Part shown: in pieces, positions 1 through 6,798 of the stretch | How positions within the stretch are numbered: position 1 is the stretch's first letter | Layout: each line of letters opens with the position of its first letter | Assembly: GCA_000432515.1 (NCBI GenBank) | Contig: HF996049.1 | Span: 1 to 10,430, forward strand | Source: Bacteroides sp. CAG:545 | GTDB lineage: Bacteria > Bacteroidota > Bacteroidia > Bacteroidales > UBA932 | Direction of reading: 5' to 3' | Length of the DNA stretch: 10,430 bases | The notes under the pieces: generated by a model | What the model was told of the DNA's origin: nothing | What the model saw: only the letters and a program-made list of their open reading frames with translations | Database searches by the model: none | Program-made: the position numbers and the translations under genes

Positions 1-165
1 CAGTTTCGCCTGAAATTCTCACGACCGGAAACAACACCGATTTCGGCAAAAGCCCGCTCTGCCCAGCTGCTTCGCAATTCACAGCGGGCTATGCCGCTTG
101 CCGGCTCTAACTTACTGGACTCGGTAGTAGAGGAAGGCATAATACACAGGGTTTTCCCCATGACC
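1..165. other. probable host flanking sequence, no gene recognised
   Basis: This stretch lies outside the tRNA remnant and the terminator, so I read it as chromosomal flank. One plus-strand frame is open from base 1 to a TGA at 190-192, and one minus-strand frame is open across the same stretch. Neither translation resembles a family I know, and the plus frame runs into the terminator hairpin. It may be the end of a gene that begins outside the window, or non-coding. I do not call a CDS. Confidence 0.35.
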
Positions 166-194
166 CGAAAAAAGCCCAGCGCAAAGCGCTGAGC
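166..194 (-). terminator. rho-independent terminator (minus strand)
   Basis: Read on the minus strand, arm GCTCAGCGC (194-186), loop TTT and arm GCGCTGGGC (182-174) pair over 9 bp with one G-U, followed directly by six T (173-168). The plus-strand version has a C-A mismatch and no T run, so the direction is clear. It lies 12 bp beyond the tRNA-Ser remnant and is probably the original terminator of that tRNA transcript, left in place when the element inserted. Confidence 0.75.
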
Positions 195-206
195 TTCAAT
201 TTGTTT

Positions 207-224
207 GCGGAGAGAGAGGGACTC
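207..224 (-). other. tRNA-Ser 3'-end remnant, candidate attachment site
   Basis: On the minus strand this reads GAGTCCCTCTCTCTCCGC. It fits the end of a tRNA: the last T-loop bases, a 3' T-stem strand (CCCTC), a 3' acceptor strand (TCTCTCC) and discriminator G73, which is usual for tRNA-Ser. The bases that should hold the rest of the tRNA (225 upward) are AT-rich and do not fold into one. A 3' tRNA fragment followed by its terminator, with no 5' part, is the expected scar where an element integrated into the tRNA gene. The intact copy would be at the other end of the element. Confidence 0.6.
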
Positions 225-300
225 TATTTTGGCGATTTTTGTTTTCTAATTTATTCATTATCAGATACTTAAAATTTCAAAAAATCATATTTTGGACTGT

Positions 301-351
301 TTTTGACCCGATTTTGACCCGTTTGGCGGAGAGTAAAGTGCTCTCCGCCAA
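301..351. repeat. direct repeats and 11-bp inverted repeat at the element end
   Basis: TTTTGACCCG occurs at 301-310 and again at 312-321. Immediately after, TTGGCGGAGAG (323-333) and CTCTCCGCCAA (341-351) form a perfect 11-bp inverted repeat with a 7-nt loop. No T run follows on either strand, so it is not a standard terminator, although it sits just past the stop of the minus-strand gene ending at 364. Its arms resemble the CTCTCCGCCA end of a tRNA-Ser. Possible roles are integrase or excisionase binding sites, or a transcript-end hairpin. Confidence 0.5.
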
Positions 352-363
352 CTATTTGGGCCA

Positions 364-573
364 TTATTCGAGGTCGTAAATACCCTGATTTCGCCCCAAT
401 TCCCCCGCTATAATGGAGGTGAGTTCATTACAATCTTCATTGGTCTGGAACCTGTCGCCACTGGCCATCGTTATGATGGCATTATGTGTGTCGGGGTCCT
501 TCTCTATAAATGCAATCTGCTCCAAGTTTACGAGCACGGTCTTGCCGATAAGATTGATTTTGCGCAGTCTCAT
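364..573 (-). CDS. small FlbD-like protein, function unknown
   Basis: This 69-aa protein follows the repressor on the minus strand, and its ATG (573-571) overlaps the repressor's TGA by 4 bp, so the two are probably translated together. The central part (GKTVLVN, QIAFIEKDPDT, IITMASGD) resembles the short beta-strand pattern of FlbD-type proteins, in which a residue stretch I-x-x-I-E is followed by PDT and a T-x-x-x-G turn. I base this on pattern memory, not a search. There is no signal peptide or membrane segment. Flagellar function is not implied. Tight coupling to a repressor suggests a role in the same regulatory switch, perhaps as a partner of the repressor. Confidence 0.65.
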   Translation of the reverse strand: MRLRKINLIGKTVLVNLEQIAFIEKDPDTHNAIITMASGDRFQTNEDCNELTSIIAGELGRNQGIYDLE

Positions 574-920
574 TTGTTCAGAATTTCTATATTGTTTTCT
601 CCGAAGACCAGTTTGAGCACCTGGTCCTTTTTGTCCTTTTTCAACTTGATCTGCAGGATGGCTTCTATTGGCTCATCATCCGGCTTTCCAATTTTGACAT
701 ATTTGTCCGGGTATGTCATTATGTCTATTTCAGACATTGAAAGATTCGTTGCAAGTTTTGACAGTTTCGCAAAGGATATCTTGACCTTCCCCGTCAGCAT
801 CTTACTGAATTGGGATGGGGTGGTATCCATATATTCCGCCATCGTAGCGCCAGTTAAGTTCTTATCTCTCATTATCTTAGCGATACTGGCGACTATATTG
901 TCATAAAAAGAATTCTCCAT
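570..920 (-). CDS. XRE-type HTH repressor
   Basis: This 116-aa protein has an XRE-type helix-turn-helix at about residues 8-65; NLTGATMAEYMDTTPSQFSK is the turn region. Its C-terminal part (EAILQIKLKKDKKDQVLKL, then GENNIEILNK) matches a tail I recall from Bacteroidetes phage-type regulators. I chose the ATG at 920-918; the frame can also be opened at a TTG at 926. It is divergent from the early operon and separated from it by a palindrome-rich region, the usual arrangement for a lysogeny repressor. It is about half the length of a CI-type repressor and has no peptidase domain, so induction by RecA-stimulated self-cleavage is unlikely. Confidence 0.8.
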   Translation of the reverse strand: MENSFYDNIVASIAKIMRDKNLTGATMAEYMDTTPSQFSKMLTGKVKISFAKLSKLATNLSMSEIDIMTYPDKYVKIGKPDDEPIEAILQIKLKKDKKDQVLKLVFGENNIEILNK

Positions 921-923
921 ATC

Positions 924-931
924 CAAATTTA
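924..931 (-). promoter_or_regulatory. possible -7 box for the repressor gene
   Basis: On the minus strand this reads TAAATTTG, a perfect fit to the Bacteroidetes TAnnTTTG box. It ends only 3 bp before the chosen ATG, so the transcript would be leaderless or nearly so. I see no good TTG box at the usual spacing. It may be chance in AT-rich DNA. Confidence 0.3.
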
Positions 932-960
932 ATTATTGATACTCAATTACTTAGCCTAAA

Positions 961-1053
961 TTTTGACATTAAATTTCATAAAATGACAGAATAAATGTCA
1001 AAATATGAAATATATTTACTACTTTCGTGGCGTGAAAGTTTTGTTGCAACAAA
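961..1053. promoter_or_regulatory. divergent control region with multiple palindromes
   Basis: Several inverted repeats lie between the repressor and the rightward operon. TTTTGACATT (961-970) pairs with AATGTCAAAA (994-1003), with a further half-site TGACA at 984-988 making TGACA-N7-TGTCA. ATTTCATA (973-980) mirrors TATGAAAT (1004-1011). ACTTTC (1021-1026) mirrors GAAAGT (1034-1039). TTTGTTGCAACAAA (1040-1053) is a perfect palindrome. A -7-like box TACTTTCG (1020-1027, one mismatch to TAnnTTTG) sits among them and could drive the operon. The TGACA/TGTCA half-sites are the best candidates for operators of the XRE repressor. Confidence 0.6.
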
Positions 1054-1109
1054 TGTAACTCAACATGCACAGGACCAAATGGGGAATAATCACCAAAAAG
1101 CAAAAATAT

Positions 1110-1325
1110 ATGACACAAGTAGCATTCGTAAAAGGGTGGAAACAAGCCCGAAAAGAAGAAGTAAACAGGATTAAGGAGGAAATCAAAACAGCCCTGAACG
1201 TCAAATCGGATCCTACATTCTACCGACGTATGAAAGGCTGCCCGGAGCCGACAGTGACCGAGGCAAGAAAGATAGAGGATGTATTCCGTCGATTCGGGAT
1301 TTATAGCATTTGGGGCGATGAATGA
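1110..1325 (+). CDS. small HTH-like regulator, first gene of early operon
   Basis: I start this 71-aa protein at the ATG at 1110 (MTQVAFVKGWKQ); an in-frame ATG at 1065 exists, but the shorter form begins closer to the N-termini I recall for related proteins. The core (EEIKTALNVKSDPTFYRRMK, then PTVTEARKIEDVFRRFGI) looks like a short divergent helix-turn-helix of a kind I recall as the first gene in Bacteroidetes phage early regions, often with an ending like IWG. It is basic at the N-terminus. It overlaps the next gene by 8 bp. It may be a Cro-like or excisionase-like protein; the sequence does not decide this. Confidence 0.65.
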   Translation: MTQVAFVKGWKQARKEEVNRIKEEIKTALNVKSDPTFYRRMKGCPEPTVTEARKIEDVFRRFGIYSIWGDE

Positions 1326-1710
1326 CAATCTGACCCGCAGAGAGGAACAGGTGGCCGAGCTCGTGGCTTGGGGAGCGGCATACAAAGAAGTTCCGGATCT
1401 GTTGAAAAAGAAATACGGCGGCCGTGAAATATCCCTGAATACGGTAAAAAGGACGATGGAGAACATCTTCTCCAAACTCTACATCAATAAGGTCAATGAA
1501 CTTTCCGCATGGTGGTTCTGCCATCGCTGCGGGGTGGATGAGTCTCTGTCCCCATTCAAAGAGTTCAAGAAGACGCTGTATTCCATTCTTTTTCTGGTCA
1601 TCATTACGCCGCAGATTGCCTCTGCAGATCTTGACCAAGCAGTCAGATCGTCGAGATCCAGGACATCGAGGACCGAGAGAGTCGAACGTTCAAGAAGGAG
1701 GGAGGAATGA
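1318..1710 (+). CDS. LuxR-type HTH protein with membrane segment and Arg-rich tail
   Basis: I start this 130-aa protein at ATG 1318, inside the end of the previous gene. Residues 5-65 form a GerE/LuxR-type DNA-binding domain: LTRREEQVAELVAWG opens it, ISLNTVKRTMENIFSKL is the recognition region, and KVNELSAWWFC closes it. There is no receiver or autoinducer domain. A hydrophobic segment follows at about residues 86-101 (LYSILFLVIITPQIAS), then a tail of about 22 residues (109-130) with eight or more Arg. It may therefore be a membrane-attached DNA-binding protein. I recall the same three-part layout in Bacteroidetes mobile elements, but its role is not known to me. Regulation of this operon or tethering of DNA to the membrane are both possible. 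Confidence 0.75.
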   Translation: MNDNLTRREEQVAELVAWGAAYKEVPDLLKKKYGGREISLNTVKRTMENIFSKLYINKVNELSAWWFCHRCGVDESLSPFKEFKKTLYSILFLVIITPQIASADLDQAVRSSRSRTSRTERVERSRRREE

Positions 1711-1892
1711 TTGAAATGACAGAAAAGCGGCTTCGGATGATAAATAGCGCCCTCTGTGCTTATATCGCCCGGCTGGAGTCCGACCGCCAGGCATTGGACG
1801 AGGATGACCCGAGTTTCCGACAGTTCACGGTCCTTATCGATGAATACACCTCCCTGAAGGAGGACATTGAAATACTATTGTTAAGATATTAA
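1707..1892 (+). CDS. 61-aa hypothetical protein
   Basis: The ATG at 1707 overlaps the upstream TGA by 4 bp and has an unusually strong GGAGG (1701-1705) just before it, so a start here is well supported; an in-frame ATG at 1716 is a weaker alternative. The protein is mostly helical by appearance, acidic, with heptad-like spacing of Leu/Ile (for example LESDRQALDEDD and SLKEDIEILLLRY) that may form a short coiled coil. I do not recognise it. It sits between the LuxR-type protein and the primase-helicase, with 2 bp to the latter, so it is probably co-translated with replication functions. Confidence 0.6.
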   Translation: MIEMTEKRLRMINSALCAYIARLESDRQALDEDDPSFRQFTVLIDEYTSLKEDIEILLLRY

Positions 1893-1894
1893 AT

Positions 1895-4800
1895 ATGCCA
1901 CGCATTAAACAAGATATATATGACAGGATAATAGACCGGCAGAACGACGACAAGGTTCTGCTGGATATTGTCGGTCAATACAGCGAGCTCCGGAAGGAAG
2001 GTGCCTCATACAGGACGGAGTGCCCGGTGTGTCACAGCCATTCGCTGATAATCACTCCAGGAAAGGGATTCAAGTGCTTCGCCTGCAACGAGGTCAAAGG
2101 CCGCAATGCTTATCATTACCTGATGGCTGCAGGACATAAGGACTCAATGGACGTAATCAAGGAGCTGGCGGCGCATCTGAACATATTCATCGAATATGAA
2201 GAAGAACCGACACGCATCAAGTCCAAGACGAAAGACAAGAACGACTACTGGAAGAGGATGCTCCAGGCGTCCGGATTGGCCAAGTCGGACGTCACTGCCA
2301 AAGTACGGGCAGAGGACGGCACGACAAGGGAAGAACCGACGTTCTTCTCCGGAACGATGACCCCGAAGGGCGACATCACCGAGGGTGATGATTGCGTGAT
2401 CGCATACTATGATCTGAACGGGCGCCCCGTCACCTATATCTCCAAGTACGACAAGGAGGAACGTCCGAGGGAATACTACCGCGTCAGGTATCAGAATCCC
2501 GATATGCATAAAGACCAGAAAGAGGGGAAATCTATGAAGTACCGCACGCCTTATGGCGCGCCTGCTTTCATATATTACCCTCAGAAGATCCGCGAGCTAT
2601 ACCAGAAGCAGGTACCCATCAAGCGGCTGTTCATTCAGGAAGGCGAGAAGAAGGCCGAGAAGGCGACCAAGCACGGCATCCTCAGCGTGGCGGTGTCCGG
2701 AATCCAGAATATAGCGTCAGGCGGCAAACTCCCTGAAGAGCTCATCAGCCTTGTCCAGGTCTGCAAGGTGGAAGAGGTCATATTCCTGCTCGACAGCGAC
2801 TGCAATGACCTCTCGTCCTCCCTTACCGTCAACAAGCCCATCGACACCAGACCTCGCGGTTTCTTCAACGCCGTGAAGAATTTCAAAGAGTATTTTGACA
2901 CTCTGAAGAATAGCGGAATCTATATCGAGATTCTTTATGGTCACGTGATGAAGAACGAGGCCAAGGATAAAGGTGTCGATGATTTGTTGTCCAATACGCT
3001 CAAGGGAAAAGAAGACGAACTCCTGCAGGACATTGAATCTGCCCGCAACAGTAAGCCGATGCAGGGCAAATGGGTGTATCTGCGTAAAATTACCACGCTG
3101 CCTGACAATAAGCTTCTGGAGGACTGGCATCTTCATAGTGCTCAGGAATTCGCCCAGGCGCATTATGCGGAGCTGAAGGATATGCCTGAATTTACGTTCG
3201 GCCGCCGCAAATACAGGTTCAATGACAATGGGGAATTCGAGTCGGCCCAGCCCGTGGAAGCTGATGAAAAATTCTGGATAGAGTCCAAAAAGAAAGACGG
3301 CACCACGGAATGTTACTTCGATTATGACGGCTGCAAGAATTTCCTTGAGCATCGTGGATACTGGAGATGGGAAACATTGAACCACGAATATGAATTCGTG
3401 TATGTTGCCGACAACATCGTCGAGACTGTCAAGCCTCATCAGATAGCCGATTTCGTCAAAGCTTTTGCCAAGGACACCCTCCAGAAAGGTGTCCGTCAGA
3501 TGCTCTATAAGGGCACGGCTCAATACTTCGGGCAGGTCTCACTCTCGATGCTGGATTATTTTACAGGTAAGTTCGATGTCCCTCAGAGGGGTATTGAGCG
3601 CCTGTTCTTCCGTAATACCATCTGGGAAGTCAATGCCGGGGATATCAAGGAAAAATCATACACCCAGCTCAGTTATAACATCTGGGCATCCCAGAAGAAG
3701 GACTACGAGGTCAGCAAGCTTCCGGAACTCATCCGGATCCGCCATGAGGATGACCAGTGGAGCTACGAAATCACCGAAACGGGCAGGAAGTGCGATTTCC
3801 TCTTGTTCCTGGAGAACGCCTCGAACTTCACTTGGAGGAAATCTGAACCTACGCAGCAGGACAAGCTTGAGAATGCACAGCATTTCATCAGCAAGTTGTC
3901 CGCTTTTGGCTACCTCGTCACATCGATGAAGGACAAGTCCATCTGTAAGGCAGTCATCGGAATGGACGGGAAGCAGTCAGAGGTCGGCGTCAGCAATGGC
4001 CGTTCCGGAAAATCACTGCTTGGAGAAGCCTGCCGAGTGGTTGTGAACACACTTTACAAGAATGGTAAGGAATTCCGGGGAGGACCTCTTCAGCCGTTCG
4101 TCTGGGATGGTCTGGACAACCGCACGAGGCTTGTATTCCTCGACGATACACCGAAGGACTTCGATTTCGAGGGCTTTTTCCCGCTCGTCAGCGGAGACTG
4201 GCCGGTCAACCCTAAGGGCCACAGCCCTTTCACAATCGCCTGGGCTGATTCCCCGAAAATCTACCAGGCCACGAATCACGCCAATTCCGGCGACGGAGAC
4301 AGCTATGAGGACCGCCAGTGGCTCATAGCCTTCAGTGACTTCTATAATGCAAAGCATAAGCCTATACAGGACTTCGGCCGTCACTTCTTCTCCGATGAAT
4401 GGGATGAACACGACTGGAATCTGTTTTGGAATCTGGTGGCCACGGCCATCCAGGTATATTTTCGTTTCGGATACATTCCTGCCCCTGGGGATCGACTTGA
4501 GAAGAGGAAGCTCACCCAGGAGGTCGGAGAGGAATTCATCCTCTGGGCTGACGAATACTTCAGCCCATCGACGGATCCGAGCAAGCCGTCACGCCTGAAT
4601 CAGGTGGACATCCCGAGAAAGGATATGTATGACAACTTCCTGGAGTATATCGGGCCGTCGAGAAGGACATACTATCAGCCGAGGACCTTCAAGACGAAAC
4701 TCATCAAATACTGCGAGCTCAAGGGATATATCTTCAACCCTCAGATCTTTGACCCTGAGAAGAACGAATATATCAAGATCAAGGACGGCATCATCGACCG

Positions 4801-4963
4801 CTCAATCAAGCGCAACGGCTGTGAGTTCTTTACCATCGGCACGCGCGAATTCTACAGCTGCCGTCAGACACAGTATAGCAGTACCGGCACGGTCATACCT
4901 CCGATTCCGGAAGTGGACATTACCGACCTCGATACATTGAATCTACTTGACATCGAACAATGA
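1895..4963 (+). CDS. primase-helicase: zinc finger, TOPRIM and P-loop helicase
   Basis: This 1022-aa protein is the main replication protein of the window. An N-terminal zinc finger of the primase type has Cys43, Cys46, Cys61 and Cys64 (CPVC ... CFAC). A TOPRIM-like fold follows, with Glu249 (QEGEKKA), the DSD triad at 300-302 and VDD at 361-363, the expected catalytic metal ligands. A long middle region (about 370-680) has no motif I know. The C-terminal part has a Walker A at 698-709 (GVSNGRSGKSLL), a Walker B at 745-751 (RLVFLDD), a sensor-like Asn794 (QATNHA) and a candidate arginine finger at Arg807, as in superfamily 3 or D5-like helicases. The start is 2 bp after the previous stop, and the next ATG overlaps this stop. 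The fusion would both prime and unwind DNA for replication of the element. Confidence 0.9.
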   Translation: MPRIKQDIYDRIIDRQNDDKVLLDIVGQYSELRKEGASYRTECPVCHSHSLIITPGKGFKCFACNEVKGRNAYHYLMAAGHKDSMDVIKELAAHLNIFIEYEEEPTRIKSKTKDKNDYWKRMLQASGLAKSDVTAKVRAEDGTTREEPTFFSGTMTPKGDITEGDDCVIAYYDLNGRPVTYISKYDKEERPREYYRVRYQNPDMHKDQKEGKSMKYRTPYGAPAFIYYPQKIRELYQKQVPIKRLFIQEGEKKAEKATKHGILSVAVSGIQNIASGGKLPEELISLVQVCKVEEVIFLLDSDCNDLSSSLTVNKPIDTRPRGFFNAVKNFKEYFDTLKNSGIYIEILYGHVMKNEAKDKGVDDLLSNTLKGKEDELLQDIESARNSKPMQGKWVYLRKITTLPDNKLLEDWHLHSAQEFAQAHYAELKDMPEFTFGRRKYRFNDNGEFESAQPVEADEKFWIESKKKDGTTECYFDYDGCKNFLEHRGYWRWETLNHEYEFVYVADNIVETVKPHQIADFVKAFAKDTLQKGVRQMLYKGTAQYFGQVSLSMLDYFTGKFDVPQRGIERLFFRNTIWEVNAGDIKEKSYTQLSYNIWASQKKDYEVSKLPELIRIRHEDDQWSYEITETGRKCDFLLFLENASNFTWRKSEPTQQDKLENAQHFISKLSAFGYLVTSMKDKSICKAVIGMDGKQSEVGVSNGRSGKSLLGEACRVVVNTLYKNGKEFRGGPLQPFVWDGLDNRTRLVFLDDTPKDFDFEGFFPLVSGDWPVNPKGHSPFTIAWADSPKIYQATNHANSGDGDSYEDRQWLIAFSDFYNAKHKPIQDFGRHFFSDEWDEHDWNLFWNLVATAIQVYFRFGYIPAPGDRLEKRKLTQEVGEEFILWADEYFSPSTDPSKPSRLNQVDIPRKDMYDNFLEYIGPSRRTYYQPRTFKTKLIKYCELKGYIFNPQIFDPEKNEYIKIKDGIIDRSIKRNGCEFFTIGTREFYSCRQTQYSSTGTVIPPIPEVDITDLDTLNLLDIEQ

Positions 4964-5289
4964 CGGGAAGGCAAAAATATCTCCTATATACACCCGAGCA
5001 GATTTCTGGCTACCGGACACGATACGCCGCATTTATAAGCAAGTATCGCAAGGCTTATCGTGACTGGTTCCAGAGCCTTCCGGGCTGGGAATGGGTGCGC
5101 CTTCCGGTCATGGATGAACGCACTGCAGAGATGGTCATCGGGATCCTTTGCATCCTCTACATCGATGATGAAATAAATCTCACTGTCGACAGGACCGTGA
5201 CAATGGTAATGCGGAACCCGCTCAATGCAGAGGAGTATGAGCAGTGGGCCGCCAAGGTTTTCAAATCCCCAAAAACACATAAAAAATGA
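4960..5289 (+). CDS. 109-aa hypothetical protein
   Basis: The ATG overlaps the TGA of the primase-helicase by 4 bp, so it is probably translated by coupling. The protein has many aromatic residues near the N-terminus (YRTRYAAFISKYRKAYRDWF) and a hydrophobic stretch around residues 56-68 (AEMVIGILCILYI) followed by acidic DDE, too short and too polar at its borders to call a membrane segment firmly. The C-terminus is Lys-rich. I do not recognise a family. Position suggests an accessory replication or early function. Confidence 0.65.
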   Translation: MTGRQKYLLYTPEQISGYRTRYAAFISKYRKAYRDWFQSLPGWEWVRLPVMDERTAEMVIGILCILYIDDEINLTVDRTVTMVMRNPLNAEEYEQWAAKVFKSPKTHKK

Positions 5290-5771
5290 ACAGTTATGTC
5301 ATAAAACTTGACGGTCAGGATTACGGGAGTAATACTGACTATTATGAGGCGATATACGCCTATAATACGCTCGATGAGTCTTGTCCATTGGATCGTGACG
5401 GACACCCGAAGTCTCTTGTGGCGCGCATAAACGGGGAGGATTATCCTCTTCGCAAGGGCTTCGTCGAGAAAACCCCTGAGCATCTTCTTGTGCACCGGGA
5501 GAACGCTGTTGTCCTGATGGCGTCTGGAGAGCTGAAGAAGGCGCTGCATAAAGGGAGCAGATTCGACCTCGAAGAGTTGCAGATGCTTGTTGATGGCTAT
5601 ATCGAGGTCGTGCCTCTCGATGGGAAAACAGTTATGGTTCTCAACGAGGAAGGCAAATATAACGGCTTGCCGTACAACTGCAGGGCGTCCTATCTGCATC
5701 AGAAGTATAACAATACGGGAGATTTCGTCGTCGGCGATGTCGTCCTGTGCTATTCGGAGGAAATAAGATGA
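5286..5771 (+). CDS. DUF3846 domain protein
   Basis: This 161-aa protein begins with a 4-bp ATGA overlap. The C-terminal region, about residues 93-161, has the pattern I know as DUF3846: LEELQMLVDGYIEVVPL, then VMVLNEEGKYNGLPYN, then GDFVVGDVVLC. This domain is common in phage and plasmid early regions and its function is unknown to me. The N-terminal 90 residues have YVIKLDGQDYGSN and other short beta-like strands and match nothing I recognise, so the protein may have two domains. It is a cytoplasmic protein by appearance. Confidence 0.8.
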   Translation: MNSYVIKLDGQDYGSNTDYYEAIYAYNTLDESCPLDRDGHPKSLVARINGEDYPLRKGFVEKTPEHLLVHRENAVVLMASGELKKALHKGSRFDLEELQMLVDGYIEVVPLDGKTVMVLNEEGKYNGLPYNCRASYLHQKYNNTGDFVVGDVVLCYSEEIR

Positions 5772-5989
5772 TAACCAGGAATGAAAGAATCATTGTGGAA
5801 GCCGTCAAGCGCGCGTCTTCCATGTCCATTCGCTTCAATGGAGTAGAGATTTATGTCAGGAACGGGGAATTCAGCCACGATGTGGCCATCGCCCTGCAGT
5901 CGCATTTCAACCGCGTCCATAAGGCACAGGAATATAGTAAGCCCGAAATCCTGGCACGCAACGTCGGCCACATCGATAAATGTAAATAG
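5768..5989 (+). CDS. 73-aa hypothetical protein, last gene of early operon
   Basis: I start at ATG 5768, which overlaps the upstream TGA by 4 bp and has a good GGAGG (5757-5761) upstream. The frame can be extended to a CTG at 5747, but the RBS favours 5768. The protein is basic with a helix-strand pattern (RIIVEAVKRASSMSIRFNG, then EIYVRNGEF) and two His in the second half. I do not recognise it. No clear terminator follows it before the next promoter at 6012. Confidence 0.6.
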   Translation: MITRNERIIVEAVKRASSMSIRFNGVEIYVRNGEFSHDVAIALQSHFNRVHKAQEYSKPEILARNVGHIDKCK

Positions 5990-6011
5990 TGGTAAAATTT
6001 CTATTAAATAA

Positions 6012-6042
6012 TTTGTAATTGATATAAAAATGTATATCTTTG
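6012..6042 (+). promoter_or_regulatory. promoter of hicAB-1 with inverted-repeat operator
   Basis: TTTG at 6012-6015, a 19-bp spacer and TATCTTTG at 6035-6042 match the Bacteroidetes primary promoter. GATATA (6021-6026) and TATATC (6033-6038) form an inverted repeat that runs into the -7 box, well placed for repression by the HTH domain of HicB. Transcription would begin near 6048, leaving a short leader before ATG 6063. Confidence 0.7.
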
Positions 6043-6062
6043 TAGTGCCAAACAATAAGGAA

Positions 6063-6257
6063 ATGAAAAGATACAAAGTAAGTCAAATCATCAAGCTCCT
6101 CGAACAGGACGGATGGCAAATCAAGAATTGGAAAGGCGACCACAGGCAGTTCACTCACCCGAGTAAGGCAGGAAAGGTCACAGTGAGAGGAAAGCCAAGT
6201 GACACATTAAGCCAAGAGTTATTGAACAGCATTTTCAAACAGGCGGGGTGGAAATAA
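6063..6257 (+). CDS. hicA: HicA-family toxin (mRNA interferase), first pair
   Basis: HicA toxins are small double-stranded-RNA-binding-fold ribonucleases that cleave mRNA and are blocked by HicB. This 64-aa protein fits in length and motif: SQIIKLLEQDGWQ is the first helix, His27 in KGDHRQFTHP is the expected catalytic histidine, and the basic strand KVTVRGK and the final helix QELLNSIFKQAGWK are typical. I start at ATG 6063, preceded by AAGGAA. An earlier in-frame ATG at 6030 overlaps the -7 box and cannot be translated from that promoter. The cognate antitoxin gene follows after 34 bp. Confidence 0.9.
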   Translation: MKRYKVSQIIKLLEQDGWQIKNWKGDHRQFTHPSKAGKVTVRGKPSDTLSQELLNSIFKQAGWK

Positions 6258-6291
6258 CCACCCTGCCAAAACCAAAAAACATAATTACATT

Positions 6292-6699
6292 ATGGCGTGC
6301 AAAGTAGGAATTAAAATTGACTGGGATGGGCATAATTATGCCTCATGTACAGAGAATGAGGACATCGCCTGCATTGCTACAGGCAAGACACTGGATGCAG
6401 TCAAAGCGGATATGCTCGATGCCCTCAAGCAGCATATCGAATGGATGAAGGAGGACGGGGATATCGTTCCTGAGGAATTCGCCGGAGAATGGGAGCCGGA
6501 ATGGCATCTGACAACTCGGGCTCAGCTTAGATATTCAGAGGCGTTTATAACACGGAAAGCGTTGGCTGATGCTACGGGCATAAATATACAGCAACTCAGC
6601 CACTATGCAAACGGATGGCGCAATCCTCGTCCGGATATGCAACGCAAAATCACTGATGGCATCCGCGCCATCAGGCAGAAATTGGCTGTCATTTCCTGA
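6292..6699 (+). CDS. hicB: HicB-family antitoxin with C-terminal HTH, first pair
   Basis: This 135-aa protein has the two-part HicB build. The N-terminal part (about residues 4-50: VGIKIDWDGHNYASCTENED then KTLDAVKADMLDALKQHIEW) is the degenerate RNase-H-like fold that binds HicA. The C-terminal part (about 85-130: TRKALADATGINIQQLSHYA then NGWRNPRP) is an XRE-type HTH that would bind the operator at 6021-6038. A linker rich in Glu and Trp lies between them. The order hicA then hicB is standard, and a strong terminator follows at 6731. Confidence 0.9.
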   Translation: MACKVGIKIDWDGHNYASCTENEDIACIATGKTLDAVKADMLDALKQHIEWMKEDGDIVPEEFAGEWEPEWHLTTRAQLRYSEAFITRKALADATGINIQQLSHYANGWRNPRPDMQRKITDGIRAIRQKLAVIS

Positions 6700-6730
6700 T
6701 TTGTTTGGTAGCAATCATCTTGATAGCCTG

Positions 6731-6757
6731 GCCACCGGATTTTCCGGTGGCTTTTTT
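6731..6757 (+). terminator. rho-independent terminator of hicAB-1
   Basis: GCCACCGGA (6731-6739), loop TTT and TCCGGTGGC (6743-6751) form a perfect 9-bp stem followed by six T. The GGCCACCGGA arm is shared with the terminator at 7328. Confidence 0.9.
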
Positions 6758-6798
6758 CGTAAAAAATGCAGATTTTTTGAAAATAAATACCTGAATGC

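Noticed and set aside
1..192. C-terminal part of an integrase next to the attachment site
   Set aside because: Neither open frame shows the Arg, His or Tyr motifs of a tyrosine recombinase C-terminus, and the plus frame ends inside a terminator hairpin.
484..906. Plus-strand open frame of 140 codons
   Set aside because: It is antisense to the XRE repressor and the FlbD-like gene, both of which have recognisable protein patterns.
969..1475. Minus-strand open frames across the start of the early operon
   Set aside because: They overlap the HTH-like and LuxR-type genes and the control palindromes; their Phe/Cys-rich translation looks non-coding.
2717..3523. Long minus-strand open frame (268 codons) and several shorter ones within 1895-4963
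   Set aside because: They lie fully inside the primase-helicase gene, whose domains are clear. They are shadows of its codon pattern and resemble no family.
6030..6062. Extended N-terminus for the first HicA
   Set aside because: The upstream ATG lies before the -7 box of its own promoter, so it would not be in the transcript.
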